Of a stretch of 64,000 nucleotides of DNA, positions 1-13,036 are shown piece by piece (within the stretch, counting starts at the first letter, position 1; each line of letters begins with the position of its first letter). The DNA lies in the NCBI RefSeq assembly GCF_046630445.1, contig NC_092335.1, positions 627,161,501 to 627,225,500 of the forward strand. The letters run 5' to 3'. Made by a program: the position numbers and the translations under genes. This DNA is from Rutidosis leptorrhynchoides (lineage: Eukaryota; Streptophyta; Magnoliopsida; Asterales; Asteraceae). The notes beneath the pieces are model-generated. The model saw only the letters and a program-made list of their open reading frames with translations, was not told where the DNA came from and did not search any database.

Positions 1-1678
1 CGTCCTCAGAAATTACAGGTATTTCAGGTGGTTTAAGTGTTGTACCACTTCTTGTGGTAATGGCTTTAGCTGTTTCATTCCGGGGGTTAGCATTTGTATC
101 ACTAGGTAGACTTCCTGGTTTTCTTTCACCTATTAACCTTGCTAGGTTACTTACTTCTTGTTCCAAATTTTGAATAGAAGCTTGTTGATTTCTAAATGCT
201 TGAGCATTTTGTTCATTGGTTTGTTTCTGAGATGTGAAAAACTGCGTTTGAGTTTCAACTAGTTTCGTCATCATATCTTCTAAATTCGGCTTTTTATCAT
301 CGGTTTGTGGTGGTTTGTTTTGAAAATTAGGTCTTTGCTGGTTGTAAGTATTGTTGGATACTTGTTGATTACTTGGACCTTGTTGGTTGTTGTATGGAAC
401 ATTTCGGTTATAATTCTGGTTTTGATTGTAGATTGGTCTTGGCGGTTGATAATTATTCTGATAATTATTTCCAGGCCTTTGGTTCATGTATGAAATATTT
501 TCTCTTTGTTCCATTGTTAGTTCAATACTGAGACAATCTTTTGTCCAATGTGGTCCTCCACACTGCTCACAACTAATTCGTATTGAGTGAATATCTTTAG
601 TCATCTTTTCCATTCTTCTCTCGACAGCATCTATCTTTGCAAAAATGGAATCTAAGTCATGGCTAGAATCGGCTCTAGCTGCTTTAGATGATCTAACGAT
701 ATCTTTTTCTTGGTGCCACTCATGTGAGTGGGAAGCAGTGTTATCAATAATTTTGTAAGCATCAGTTTCTGTTTTCTTCATAATGGAACCACCAGCTGCT
801 ATATCTATGTCTTTTCTTGTAGTGATGTCGCATCCTTGGTAGAATATTTGTACTATTTGACAAGTGTCTAAACCATGTTGCGGACATCCTCTTAATAACT
901 TTCCAAATCTGGTCCATGCCTCATATAGAGTTTCGTTTGGTTTCTGTGTGAACGTAACAATTTCTCCTTGAAGTCTTACGGCTTTAGATGCTGGAAAGAA
1001 TTATTTAAGAAACTTTTCAACTAAAACATCCCATGTATCAATCGCCCCTTCAGGTAACGATTCCAACCAATCTTTGGCTTCTCCCTTTAAAGTCCAGGGA
1101 AACAACATGAGATATATCTGTTCATCCTCAACTTCTCGGATTTTAAATAGAGTGCAGATCCTATTAAAGGTACGAAGATGTTCATTTGGATCTTCCTTCG
1201 GCGCACCACTAAATTGGCATTGATTAGTCACCATGTGTAGAATTTGTCCTTTGATTTCATAATCTGGCGCATTAATGTCTGGATGAGTAATTGCGTGACC
1301 TTGGCCAGTGCGTTTAGCTCTCATTCGGTCTTCCATACTTAGAGGTTCCAGATTCTCCATGATTGAATTTGTTGAATCTGAATCACTATAGGATTCTGAT
1401 TTAATGGTAGGTTCCTCAACAATCTCCGTTTGAATGATAGGTGATTCCGGAGGAAAGATTAGTGGTTCAGGATCTATGAATCGTCCCAGAATATTCTCCG
1501 GATTCTCAATTGTGAGGTCGGGTTCAAAAAATAGATTATCGGAAATTTGAATTGGAGTACTTGGTCGACTGGATGACGATTCTAAAGAAAAATCAACGGC
1601 GACAATATTAGCTAGATGTATTGATCTGGTTACAGGTGGTGAACGTACAAAAGGTGGTGAACGTCTTGATCGGTGCAT
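1..1678 (-). pseudogene. gag: Athila-like gag (5' part of gag-pol), element A
   Basis: The ATG is at 1678. The first 225 codons are open and cover the retrotransposon gag domain, including a W-x-ES-LPEG-x-I-x-TW type segment. A TAA at 998-1000 replaces the CAA found at the same place in B (56788-56790), a C-to-T nonsense change. After that stop the same frame stays open to position 1. It includes a zinc knuckle of the form C-x2-C-x3-H-x4-C near 550-590, an Asn/Gln-rich stretch, and the TTRSG-type linker that precedes the protease in this clade. The protein would form the capsid/nucleocapsid of the retrotransposon particle. The frame is better preserved than B's: it lacks B's stop at 57175 and frameshift near 57319. 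The remainder lies outside the window. Confidence 0.85.
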
Positions 1679-1679
1679 T

Positions 1680-1736
1680 CACTGAATATCCTATTAACTA
1701 TTGCATAATCACCACCATTGATAATTAACTATTGCA
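1680..1736. other. Rearranged A/E junction with templated 13-bp repeat
   Basis: Leader sequence of A matches B up to about 1696. LTR sequence of E begins at 1705. The 13-mer attaactattgca occurs at the junction (1693-1705) and again 31 bp inside E (1724-1736), but is absent from the corresponding place in the intact LTR copy at 8520-8531. This is what a templated insertion at a repaired break looks like. About 290 bp of A and 1.67 kb of E's 5' LTR are gone. Confidence 0.75.
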
Positions 1737-3479
1737 TTTTTTCTTTCCCTTTCTTAAAACCATCCCAAGACACCACCTTTGTTGTTGTCGTAAACAACTA
1801 AGACCATCATTGAAACCTTAAAACTACCATCACCTTCACCCAAATACAACATATTGCTGTTTGCATCTGTTTCCCCCACCAACCAAACTGCAGTGGTATA
1901 CGTACCTGTGTCTATTACGATTAAAAGAATAATAAGTGTGGATAAAGACGATGGACAAGGGTTAAAATATGTGGGACAGTTTAAGACTTATTTGTCAAGA
2001 TGGTGGGTAACGATTTGGACTTTGTCCCTTTTTATTTTTCTACTGTAACGAATAAAGGGAGTGGGGCTGCTATGATCGAGCAAAATCAGACACTTTAAGA
2101 TAAAAGAAACCATTTAGTTATTAAAAATGAAAAGGTACCGAATTGTTTCAGAATTTTGGTTTGAACTGTTTTGAGTTTTAACATAACTTGGGCCGAAACC
2201 AAACCTTTTCCTGTGGGCCGAGAGTTTACTAGACCGAGACCCATTTCATTCTGTTGGGCTGAGAAAAATGCTGCTGTGGGCCGTGATCCATGAAGACTAC
2301 ACACACATATATTTTTTTTTCCGTCTCTTTTGCTGCTGTCGATCCACAATACTAAAATCATACACGTTTTTGAATGGTGTGATAATGATGAGAATGGCCA
2401 TGATATGTATGAGCTTATGGTAGTGTTGATTATGATAATTAAATGATGATGACTTGATAGTAACTACAAAGATGATGACGGGTTAGATTATGATTATGAT
2501 TATGATGAGCTTGTGATGATATTAATTGATGATAAGACGATGATGATGTTAGGGTATTATATTGATAAAGATGATTTCAAGGTGATAGATATGATACATG
2601 GATGATGATGATCGAGATAACCGGATATGATTAGGATTATGTTAGGATACGATTATGATCACGTTATGATTATGATCGTCAAATGATTATGATTATAATT
2701 TAATTAATGTTACTCGAAATAATAAGTTAATGATGATGACGATCGGTTAAGATATTGATAATCATTATTAATGATCGGGAGGTTATGAGTTATGTTGATG
2801 AATCGAAGACATTTAGGTTCGTGAATCCAAGGCCAACTCTATACTTGTTCAAAATCGTCATATGTATTTTTACTACAAAATACATTAGGTGAGTTTCATT
2901 ACTCCCTTTTTATATATATTTTTAGGCTGAGAATAAATGCGCTGTTTTATAAATGTTTTACAAAATAGGCACAAGTACTAAAACTAATTCTATGTGGGTT
3001 TAAACCAGAAATATACCCTTAGCTTGGTAACATTAAACTACTTGTCTATGTACGGTAGGCGCGAATCCTAAAGATAGATCTATTGGGCCTGACAAACCCC
3101 ATCCTGACTATGGGATGCTTTAGTACTTCGAAATTATATTAAACACACCTGGTCTGGTGTACTTCAGAGGGTAAAACATGAACGTTAAGGCTTGTTACCG
3201 GGTGCCTACAACTTATAGAATACTTTTATACACTTGCGAGTGTACATATATTTATAAACGGAAATCTTGTGGTCTATTAATATATTGAAATGATTGTTAT
3301 GAAAAACCTATGAACTCACCAACCTTTTGGTTGACACTTTTAAGCATGTTTATTCTCAGGTATTAAAGAAATCTTCCGCTGTGCATTAGCTCATTTTAAG
3401 GATATTACCTGGAGTCGATCATCGCAATGGGACCAAATGTTGATGACTTCGTCCAGGTGGATAAGGACGGGTCGTTACA
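1705..3479 (+). repeat. 5' LTR of E, 5'-truncated
   Basis: Aligns base for base with 8531-10304 and ends in ttaca. The first ~1.67 kb present in the 3' LTR (6862-8530) is absent. Open frames inside, including one at 1854-2048, have a counterpart in the other LTR and are not genes. Confidence 0.9.
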
Positions 3480-3481
3480 GG

Positions 3482-3493
3482 TGGTATCAGAGC
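3482..3493 (+). other. Primer-binding site, initiator Met-tRNA type
   Basis: TGGTATCAGAGC lies 2 bp after the LTR end and is the canonical complement of the plant initiator Met-tRNA 3' end. It defines the LTR/internal boundary and the plus orientation of E. Confidence 0.9.
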
Positions 3494-3885
3494 GGTGGTC
3501 TTAGCGAACCATGTCTTGCATTAGTGTGTCTAACTGATAGTTGTTTAGATGCATTAGTGAGTCTGGACTTCGACCGTGTCTGCATGTCAAAAGTTTTGCT
3601 TATCATTTCTAGTCGGAAATCATCTGCTTATCATCTTTAGGAAATTACCTGCTAATCATTCCTAAGTCTAGACACGAGTTCCTGCACTTATTTGATAGAT
3701 AGTGTATAGATAGATTCATATCTTAGCGTATCTGTTACTGTAGACTTTATCTGACACGTTTCCTTAATTTCCTCCGTAATCTACTTAATCTTCTATACTA
3801 TATATAGATATTCTATGTAATTAGAATACCATCTGATATCCGAAAATCATTTCATATCTAAAAATCCTTTATTCAATCGTACGCA

Positions 3886-4503
3886 ATGGAACTCACCACT
3901 AGTTCAAGTCCCTCGGATTCCGACATGGAGTTTCACCTAAGCCCCGAAAGCAGCGTCACCAGAATGAATCACCCAGTCATCCATCCCCAATTCATCTGAT
4001 GAGTTCGTAGTCGACTAAAATGGAGACGAGAAGAAGGCGATCCTTTCCATCAACCAAATTTTCCTCTCGGCGAAGAACCTGAAGCACTTACCGGCGAACC
4101 TATCTGAAACACCATATTAACCCTCATTTCCAGGATATCTCATAACGATTACATAATATCTACAATTCTAAACCTTATCCATCCACTCGTTCCAACCGCC
4201 AATCATTCCAGAGTAATAGAAGGAATCAACGAGCTTCGCGCTCGAGTAGTGGCTTTGGAAGTTATGGTGAAAAATTACCAACTTCAGCAACATCACCGAC
4301 ATCAACATCACCACCAGCATCAGCACCAACAACACAAGCTTCAACATCCGCATCATAAGCTTCAATCTCACAATCTGTACCTCAAGCATAATCTTATTCT
4401 ACATGACGTTCTACACCATTTATCTTCGTTCTACAGATTCGTTCTACATCGAATATCTTCGTTCTATATATCGTTCTACATCATTTATCTCCATTCGACA
4501 TGA
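3886..4503 (+). pseudogene. Degenerate gag-like or accessory ORF of E
   Basis: An ATG at 3886 opens a 37-codon Ser/Pro/Asp-rich frame that stops at 3997-3999. Its position and composition resemble the start of the acidic ORF of C (28797). Further on, 4200-4380 reads as a helical segment followed by a His/Gln-rich low-complexity stretch, then repeated ttcgttctac units to 4500. No gag, protease or RT domain is recognisable. I see remains of an ORF rather than a gene. Confidence 0.45.
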
Positions 4504-6829
4504 TGATTATGTAACCTTTAAGGTTTTAGAGATTATGTACTCTAAGTTCTAACCATAAATCAAATGAGATTAATATCATAATAACTCATTAAATCCATGA
4601 TTACATCTAAAGAAAATATATATGTATATATATTTTCATAAAGATTGTAATTAAAAATTCTTTTGTACAAACTGTTAATGATGAAAGTATTTTAACGGGT
4701 AGGTATTACCCGAGGAATATTTAAGATTTCACATTAATAAGTTACATTGTACGTTCTTCGAATCTGATTCAACGGTCATTTACTATCCTATTTACAACCA
4801 CCGATATACGTATCCGTTCACCGCAAAATAACCCTTTTCATTCAATTTCATATTTGGATTTTGATCTATCAGAATCCAACAAGTGGTATAATGAAGAAAA
4901 CATTTGACAAAATAAAATTTGTTAGAAACAAACAAAGTAACTATGAGGAATTTTGTTAAGAATCCACGCTAACTGTTCCTAGCTAATTGTTCCTAGCTAA
5001 CTGATTACATTTTAATTATTGTAATTTATTTATCGCAATTTAATTATCGCAATTTATTTTATCGCAATTTTAATTCTCGCAATTTTATTTATCGTCATTT
5101 AATTTCTGTATTTATTTTACGCACTTTAAATAACGGGACACGTATACAAGGTTTCGACATATCATATTGACCCATCTATATATCTATCTTGGAACAGCCA
5201 TAGACACTCTATATGCAAATGATGGAGTTAGCTATACAGGGTTGAGGTTGATTCCAAAATATATATATAGTTTGAGTTGTGATCAATACTGAGACCGGTA
5301 CACGGGTCACGATACGTATTAATTAATTCGAATGTTATATATTAAACTATATATGGACTATTGGACTATTGGACTACTAACTTTGGACAATTAGAATGAA
5401 TCAAAATATTGATTATAACATATGAAACTAAACAATTCTTCAAGTTTACCACTTGATTTCATCTTAAACCTCTTTTGTATCTTGACGATTACAATCTGCG
5501 TCCAAACCTTTCGTAATTCTTGAAAACACCTCAATCGAGAGGATGAACCAACCGCACTTCATCTACGTAAGAAGAGATTGATGCATATAGTTATGCACTT
5601 GAAAACTCTCGGAACCTGAGTAAACGTTTAACACATACCTGTGCTAGTTCCTTTGGCATTATTATTACCCAAAATAACTTTGCAATTCCTTTCCAAATTA
5701 GCCAAATTTTGTCACAGCTCCAGCAAGTTTATTTCGACTTTTCGTTCAAAACAACCTTATTATAACCTCGGAATATATGCGTACTCTTTTATTGTTACCG
5801 GAGAACCTTTCATATTTCACCATATTACCATCATCGTTTAATCATCTAAAAACACAATTCTCCTGAAACCCCTCGGTTTGATAACCAATGATACAGATCC
5901 GGAACTTTGAAAATGCCGACGAAGCAGCATGTAGTAAATGGTCTTAATGGCCAAAAGTGATGATAAAAGAATGGAGTGTTGGGAGCACTCGATAGAAAAT
6001 TTGGTACTGAAAAACGGATTGAGCACACCATGAAGGAGACCAAGGATAAATACAAGGACTAAACCCTATATTCAAAGAATCCAGGTAATTCTGGATTCGA
6101 TGAAATCTTTAGAGAATATCTTGCTCCAAAGTCATGTTAAAATCTTGCGGAAAATTTTTCTTTATCAACCTTCGAACTTAGAAATTCCAAACTATCATCA
6201 TAATATCTTCGATATTTCTGAGGATATTTTCATAAATATTATTGTCCGAAATTATCTACCTCTTCGTGTTTTCTGTAATCCATTATATTGGAAACTTCGG
6301 TAAAATCTAAGTATAAAAATTATGAATGAATTCAGAAGAAGTGTAGGGAATTGAAGCATGAGTTAGTATAATATAATGACGCCGGGCCAACGTGGTTATA
6401 TTACAGTAAGTCATGCTAAATTTCTAATGGAATGTGATGATGGTTTACAAATCTTATCCTCATCATGTGCCATGTTACACGACTCTTTCATTCTACTTAA
6501 TTTTTAAGCATATCACGGAAATATTTCCTTGATATTTCTGTTCTTCCGTAACTCCGACAATCTGCTAATAAATCGTGCGATTACATTTTCTTTCTGATTA
6601 GAAGATTTCTTTAAATTCTTTGAATTCTGAAAATCAACCTTGACTATGTCAGAAGTTAAGACGAACCTCTAATCACTTCATTTCACTATTTTGTGATAGC
6701 TTCACTCATACGCTTCGAGTAACTCAATTATTTTATCAATATTACTCAATGTTGATAAAACTCTATTTTGTTAACTCTTATTCGTCATGAAAACATTCTT
6801 ATTGTTAGCCATGACGACCTCACTCAAAT
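4504..6829 (+). other. Internal region of E without coding capacity
   Basis: AT-rich DNA with no recognisable domain. It contains an inverted-repeat motif at 4696-4712 and a segment around 5150-5290 that resembles part of the LTR of C and D (near 27350-27500): the 'gtttcgacatatcat ... acactctatatg' module. Confidence 0.5.
4696..4712 (+). other. Small hairpin CGGGTAG-GTA-TTACCCG
   Basis: Seven-base stem with a three-base loop; one pair is a G.T wobble. Perfectly paired equivalents lie upstream of gag in C (30427-30443) and D (50029-50045). The left half plus loop repeats the bases just before the 3' LTR. Confidence 0.5.
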
Positions 6830-6861
6830 TTCGGGACGAAATTTCTTTAACGGGTGGGTAC
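6830..6861 (+). other. PPT region of E
   Basis: The stretch with cgggacgaaattt and aacgggtgggtac immediately precedes the 3' LTR start TGTCACGACC. The same layout precedes the 3' LTR of C (35153-35184). Confidence 0.65.
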
Positions 6862-9800
6862 TGTCACGACCCAGAAAATTTCAACTAATTTTAAACGAAA
6901 CTCTCGATACGATTTAATATTTTGACACGATGAGCAAAGTCTGTATTGTTGAATCTCAAAATATTTGAACTATCTTCTTACATTCATTAAACTTCGACTA
7001 TTCCCGACGATTCACAAACAATTAATTGTAATTAGATATGTGTGTATATATATAGTTATATGTAAATTGGAAATACAATTTGAATTATGATATGATGTTG
7101 TTATTAAAAATTAATTAAGTAAAATAAAATAAAATATGATATTATATTATAATAATTACTATTTAAAATATATCAATAGATATAATTGAAGTATACTAAA
7201 TATATATATATGTGTAATTTCGAATTTATTTTGTGACGACGGTAACACTCAAATGTCATTAGATTAATAGCAAACGAGTTAAAAAGGAACTTATATGATT
7301 TTAAAATAAACGGTGATCCGAAAATGAGTTTTATAAATTTTAGGTTTATTAATAATATAATTAGAAGTTGTTTGTCAAATTTTAAAAATTTTTTATATTT
7401 TACTTTGGGTTGGGAGTGAATAATTAATGTAACTTTTATTTAATAGTTAGTGACTGAATTCTATACCATAATGACCCAAATAAATAAAGACATTTAATTT
7501 ATAAATTTGGAATTTTTGCAAAGACTTTTATCCGTCACTGATCAACAACGGAGTACGATATATCAACCCGTGTAGAATCGTCGGCAGAAGATTACAATAT
7601 GGTGGATAATTATTGAATCATTCAATTCCACTTAGAATATTAAAACACTATCTAAAGTACTATTTTTGTTTCAATTCATTAATACAACACATATTATATA
7701 AAGTGACACCACATTTTTTCTATATATATATAATATACACGTATGGTGCATATGATCACCACTACCACCTTATCCTTCCTTCTCCATCCTCAAGAACATC
7801 GGCCACTACCACCGTGAATCACCCGCACATCACCATGACACCATAAACCCACCACCTTGCCTTTTTCTTTTCTTTTCTATTCTTGTTCGACAGTATTCAA
7901 TAACCCACACCATAACTGCCACCATGTTATTCGATCACCATCACTTTTGTTATCGAGTTACCATCAACAACCACTCGTTGTTCAATTAATAGTCACCACA
8001 AACCACATAAACCACTTGACTTTCTACTTCTATTTTTTTTGTGTTCCACATATACGAGAGCCATCAAGAAACCACCTTCTTCCTCGACCACCTTGAACCA
8101 ACCGAATACCCTAACGCCAAACTCACCCTCGACTATGATCATCACACTTTACACCACCTTGCTACCACAATTTGTTGTTGTTGCTATTCTTATCGAGGAA
8201 CAAAAACAACAACATCATCGTCAACCTCCAACACCACCATTTAACTATCATCTTCAAAATACTTTCATCATACCATTGAACCTCATAAATGATTAACCTC
8301 GAACTATCCTGTTTCATTTTGGTGTCCTGATCAAGCAAGACCCGAGACTACAACTTCTACTCATTTTTCTGTTTCTGTTTGGTTATCGTGAAACCGTGCC
8401 ACAAACGACTGTACCACCTCACCATCATGAAACCTTCACCCATCACCAACACCGAGAATAATCACCACACCACCTTCACCTACGGTCTACCATCGAAGAT
8501 CAATATCACCACCACCCTAACTTTCAAACCATAATCACCACCATTGATAATTAACTATTGCATTTTTTCTTTCCCTTTCTTAAAACCATCCCAAGACACC
8601 ACCTTTGTTGTTGTCATAAACAACTAAGACCATCATTGAAACCTTAAAACTACCATCACCTTCACCCAAATACAACATATTGCTGTTTGCATCTGTTTCC
8701 ACCACCAACCAAACTGCAGTGGTATACGTACATGTGTCTATTACGATTAAAAGAATAATAAGTGTGGATAAAGACGATGGACAAGGGTTAAAATATGTGG
8801 GACAGTTTAAGACTTATTTGTCAAGATGGTGGGTAACGATTTGGACTTTGTCCCTTTTTCTTTTTCTACTGTAACGAATAAAGGGAGTGGGGCTGCTATG
8901 ATCGAGCAAAATCAGACACTTTAAGATAAAAGAAACCATTTAGTTATTAAAAATGAAAAGGTACCGAATTGTTTCAGAATTTTGGTTTGAACTGTTTTGA
9001 GTTTTAACATAACTTGGGCCGAAACCAAACCTTTTCCTGTGGGCCGAGAGTTTACTAGACCGAGGCCCATTTCATTCTGTTGGGCCGAGAAAAATGCTGC
9101 TGTGGGCCGTGATCCATGAAGACTACACACACATATATTTTTTTTTCGTCTCTTTTGCTGTTGTCGATCCACAATACTAAAATCATACACGTTTTTGAAT
9201 GGTGTGATAATGATGGGAATGGCCATGATATGTATGAGCTTATGGTAGTGTTGATTATGATAATTAAATGATGATGACTTGATAGTAACCACAAAGATGA
9301 TGACGAGTTAGATTATGATTATGATTATGATGAGCTTGTGATGATATTAATTGATGATAAGACGATGATGATGTTAGGGTATTATATTGATAAAGATGAT
9401 TTCAAGGTGATAGATATGATACATGGATGATGATGATCGAGATAACCGGATATGATTAGGATTATGTTAGGATACGATTATGATCATGTTATGATTATGA
9501 TCGTCAAATGATTATGATTATAATTTAATTAATGTTACTCGAAATAATAAGTTAATGATGATGACGATCGGTTAAGATATTGATAATCATTATTAATGAT
9601 CGGGAGGTTATGAGTTATGTTGATGAATCGAAGACGTTTAGGTTCGTGAATCCAAGGCCAACCCTATACTTGTTCAAAATCGTCATATGTATTTTTACTA
9701 CAAAATACATTAGGTGAGTTTCATTACTCCCTTTTTATATATATTTTTGGGCTGAGAATACATGCGCTGTTTTATAAATGTTTTACAAAATAGGCACAAG

Positions 9801-10304
9801 TACTAAAACTAATTCTATGTGGGTTTAAACCAGAAATATACCCTTAGCTTGGTAACATTAAACTACTTGTCTATGTACGGTAGGCGCGAATCCTAAAGAT
9901 AGATCTATTGGGCCTGACAAACCCCATCCTGACTATGGGATGCTTTAGTACTTCGAAATTATATTAAACACACCTGGTCTGGTGTACTTCAGAGGGTAAA
10001 ACATGAACGTTAAGGCTTGTTACCGGGTGCCTACAACTTATAGAATACTTTTATACACTTGCGAGTGTACATATATTTATAAACGGAAATCTTGTGGTCT
10101 ATTAATATATTGAAATGATTGTTATGAAAAACCTATGAACTAACCAACCTTTTGGTTGACACTTTTAAGCATGTTTATTCTCAGGTATTAAAGAAATCCT
10201 CCGCTGTGCATTAGCTCATTTTAAGGATATTACCTGGAGTCGATCATCGCAATGGGACCAAATATTGATGACTTCGTCCAGGTGGATAAGGACGGGTCGT
10301 TACA
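6862..10304 (+). repeat. 3' LTR of E (3,443 bp)
   Basis: Begins TGTCACGACC after the PPT region and ends ttaca. Sequence of element A resumes directly at 10305. It contains a CAC/ACC-rich stretch at about 7745-8530. Its last ~650 bp (from about 9640) share a module with the LTRs of C, D and F. Several open frames of 60-120 codons (7613-8296, 8921-9294) are low-complexity and show no protein domain. Confidence 0.9.
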
Positions 10305-11458
10305 AGAAATAAGAAAGAAAAAGAGCGCGTCGAAAAAGGTCGAAAAAGAAAAGGGTTAAAAAATAAAAGGCGTCGAAAAATAAGAAAGAAAAAGAGTGAC
10401 TATGAAACTTTAAAACACTCGACTAACCCAACCTTATTATTATCACTAACTTAAAATTAAAATTGCAAATTGAGATTACTAATTGGAGTGATAATTGATA
10501 CATAGGTAAAAGGCGTCGAAAAATAAAAATAAGAAAGTAGCGCGTCGAAACTTAAAAAGGAACTAAAAACTAAGAATTAAAAGTTGCGTCTAAAAATATT
10601 AAAGCTTAAAAGAAATACTATATCCCAAATGGCAATATCTTAAAAAGGTACTAAAACTTAAAAAAAGCGTCGAAAATTCTAAAGCACCTAAATCTTAGTC
10701 TAAAGAGAAAGCACTTAAGGGATTTTATGGCAAAGCCTAAAAATCTAGAACTAAAAATAACTATAGCAAAAAACTATGACCTAAAACTAATTACGAGTGA
10801 AAAATACAAATATTACGAATAAACGATTAAAAGATATAAAATATAAAAAAATATAAAAAGTGATAAATTACTTATTTTTATAAAAATATTATTTTTATAT
10901 TTTTATTTTTATATTTTATAAAAGTATTAATTTTTATATATATAAAAACTAATTAAAATTTAAAATACAATTTAATTTAAAAACTTAAACTAATTATAAT
11001 AATAATTAAGTAAATAGGGTTAAATAAAAAAATAATAAATAATAATTACTCCTTAATAAATGCGAATTAGGGTTGCTGGACACGCGTGTCAGGGCAGCTC
11101 CGCGAGTCGCGGTGCCACGTACCAGAAAAACTCCGCGAGTCGCGGGGTTTGAAAATTCAAATGAGGTGCAGGTATAAATTCGATAGTTTCAATTTTTTTT
11201 ATATATTTTTTTCTTTTCTGTTTTTAATTTAATTAAAATATTTATATAAATTAAATAAAAGTTATATTTTAAAAACTAAAATAGAAATAAAATACTTTAT
11301 AATTTTATAAAAATCTTAAAAATAAATTTATATATTTATTTTTTTATTCGGTTTTTAATTTTTTAATTATATTTTTAATATTTAAAATATATTTTTATAA
11401 AAAAAAACTAATTAAAACTTAATAATTTTTTTTTTCTATAGCGTTTTGCTTCGGCGAT
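10305..11458 (-). other. 5' leader of Athila-like element A
   Basis: Reverse complement is homologous to the leader of B (54727-55803), including the stretch of gcgtcgaaaaa-like repeats at 10320-10400. No ORF. It carries a pair of palindromes at 11100-11145. Confidence 0.8.
11100..11145. repeat. Paired palindromes CCGCGA-G-TCGCGG (leader of A)
   Basis: The 13-nt odd palindrome occurs at 11100-11112 and 11133-11145, with centres 33 bp apart. The homologous place in B (55044-55089) holds a different palindrome at 32 bp. Confidence 0.85.
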
Positions 11459-11475
11459 CCCCGGCAGCGGCGCCA
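11459..11475 (-). other. Primer-binding site, tRNA-Asp type (A)
   Basis: On the minus strand it reads TGGCGCCGCTGCCGGGG, complementary (one difference) to the 3' end of plant tRNA-Asp, the usual Athila primer. It lies about 9 bp inside the LTR end. Confidence 0.85.
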
Positions 11476-12962
11476 AAAATTACTTGATGTTATGCGAGGT
11501 GTATATAAAATAGCTTTATTTTTATAACTAAATACTATTAAATACGATACAATTTTACACAAGATATTTATTTATTTATAGAATGGATATACTTAAACCT
11601 TGCTACAACACTTATAGGCAGTGTACCTAATAGTACAGTAGTGTAGTTTTTAGTAAGTCCGGTTCGTTCCACAGGGAATCTTTTAAACAAAGCTTAACGG
11701 TATATTAGTTTTATTTTATAAAAATACAAAAATATATAAGTAATATTATTATTAAAAAGGGGGGTTTTTTACCGTTTAATGACCGGTTTGTCGATTTTAA
11801 AAACTTTAGTCGCAGTTAAAACCTAACGTAAAATATTAAATAAATAAAAGACTTAATTTAAAGCGTAAAGTAAATAACGATAATGAAATTGCGATAAATA
11901 AAATTGCGATAAAATAAACTTGCGATAATTAAAAAGTACGAAAATTAAAAGTGCAATTAAATACAATGACAATAAATAAAAGTGCAATTAAATACAATAA
12001 CAATAAATAAAAGTGCAATAATTAAAAGTGCAATTAAATATAAAATAAAGGAAATTAAATATGAAATAAAAGAATTATGCTTATTTAAACTTCCGTAATC
12101 ATGATGTTTGACGTGTTGATTTTAGTTTTATGTCCATGGGTTAATTGTCCTTTGTCCTGGATTATTTAATATGTCCGTCTGGTTTTTGTCCATAACAGTC
12201 CATCAGTCATAAATATAAAGTGCGAGTATCCTCGTCAAATTATCCTTATACCCGAAGTCAAATATTCCAATTAATTGGGGACTTAAACTGTAACAAGGTT
12301 TTAATACTTTGTTTAATAATTACACCAGGATATCGACTGTGTGTAACCCAAGGTTTTAATACTTTGTTATCAATTATGCCAAGTGTCCTTGTACATAATT
12401 TCACCCCTGTTTTAATAATTTCATAGACTATTAATCCATTCCCGTGTCCGGTTAAATGAACGATTATTCGTACATATAAATACCCCGCCCATCGTGTCCG
12501 ATCGAGTGTATATGGTTATTTGTAGGTACGTCCAATTGTAAATCTTTATATTAAAATTAACAAACTATCATTTAGTTAAACAAATATAAAGCCCATTAAT
12601 AGCCCATAGTCTAATTTCCACAAGTGTCGTTCTTTTGTCCAAACCCCAATTATGGTACAAATACCAATTACCCAATTTTAGTAATTAGCCCAACATCATG
12701 ATTACTTCGGTATTAAATAAGCATAATAATAACTTAGCTACGAGACATTAAAAAAAATTGAACATAACTTACAATGATTAAAAATAGCGTAGCGTTACAC
12801 GGACAGAATTTCAAATTATACCCTTACAACATTCGCTAACATACCCTTATTATTAGAAATTAAAATTAAAATTAAAATTAAATATAAATTATATATATAT
12901 ATTTACGTATAGATAGAGAGATTGATGATTTAGGATATTTAAAACGGATCAAATGCGTTAGC

Positions 12963-12969
12963 TTTTATA
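12963..12969 (-). promoter_or_regulatory. Putative LTR TATA box (A)
   Basis: TATAAAA on the minus strand, 22 bp downstream of the nearer palindrome of the pair at 12992-13036. The same arrangement is seen in B (53245-53252). Confidence 0.6.
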
Positions 12970-12991
12970 GGAAGTTTCAGAATTTGGGGCT

Positions 12992-13036
12992 CCGCGAGTC
13001 GCGGCATTTTTGCACTACAAACTCCGCGAGTCGCGG
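12992..13036. repeat. Paired palindromes CCGCGA-G-TCGCGG (LTR of A)
   Basis: Copies at 12992-13004 and 13024-13036, centres 32 bp apart. The second extends without mismatch to 13020-13040. It uses the same palindrome as A's leader pair, though the homologous LTR of B uses CATGCGATCGCATG. Confidence 0.88.

Larger units (their letters stand above)
1705..10304 (+). mobile_element. Non-autonomous Ty3/gypsy element E with 3.4-kb LTRs
   Basis: It has a truncated 5' LTR (1705-3479), an initiator-Met PBS (3482-3493), a 3.4-kb internal region without any pol sequence, a plus-strand priming region (about 6830-6861) and a complete 3' LTR (6862-10304). By eye the two LTRs differ at roughly 19 sites over 1,775 bp (about 1%). 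The PPT-adjacent sequence is nearly the same as in Tekay-type element C, so E probably depends on such an element for its proteins (inference). It is inserted in the 5' leader of A. Confidence 0.85.

Noticed and set aside
4249-4503. His/Gln-rich protein of E
   Set aside because: Low-complexity remnant following a degenerate ORF; no start context or conservation visible.
7613-8296. Small proteins in LTR E
   Set aside because: CAC/ACC-rich low-complexity LTR sequence; overlapping frames and no domain.
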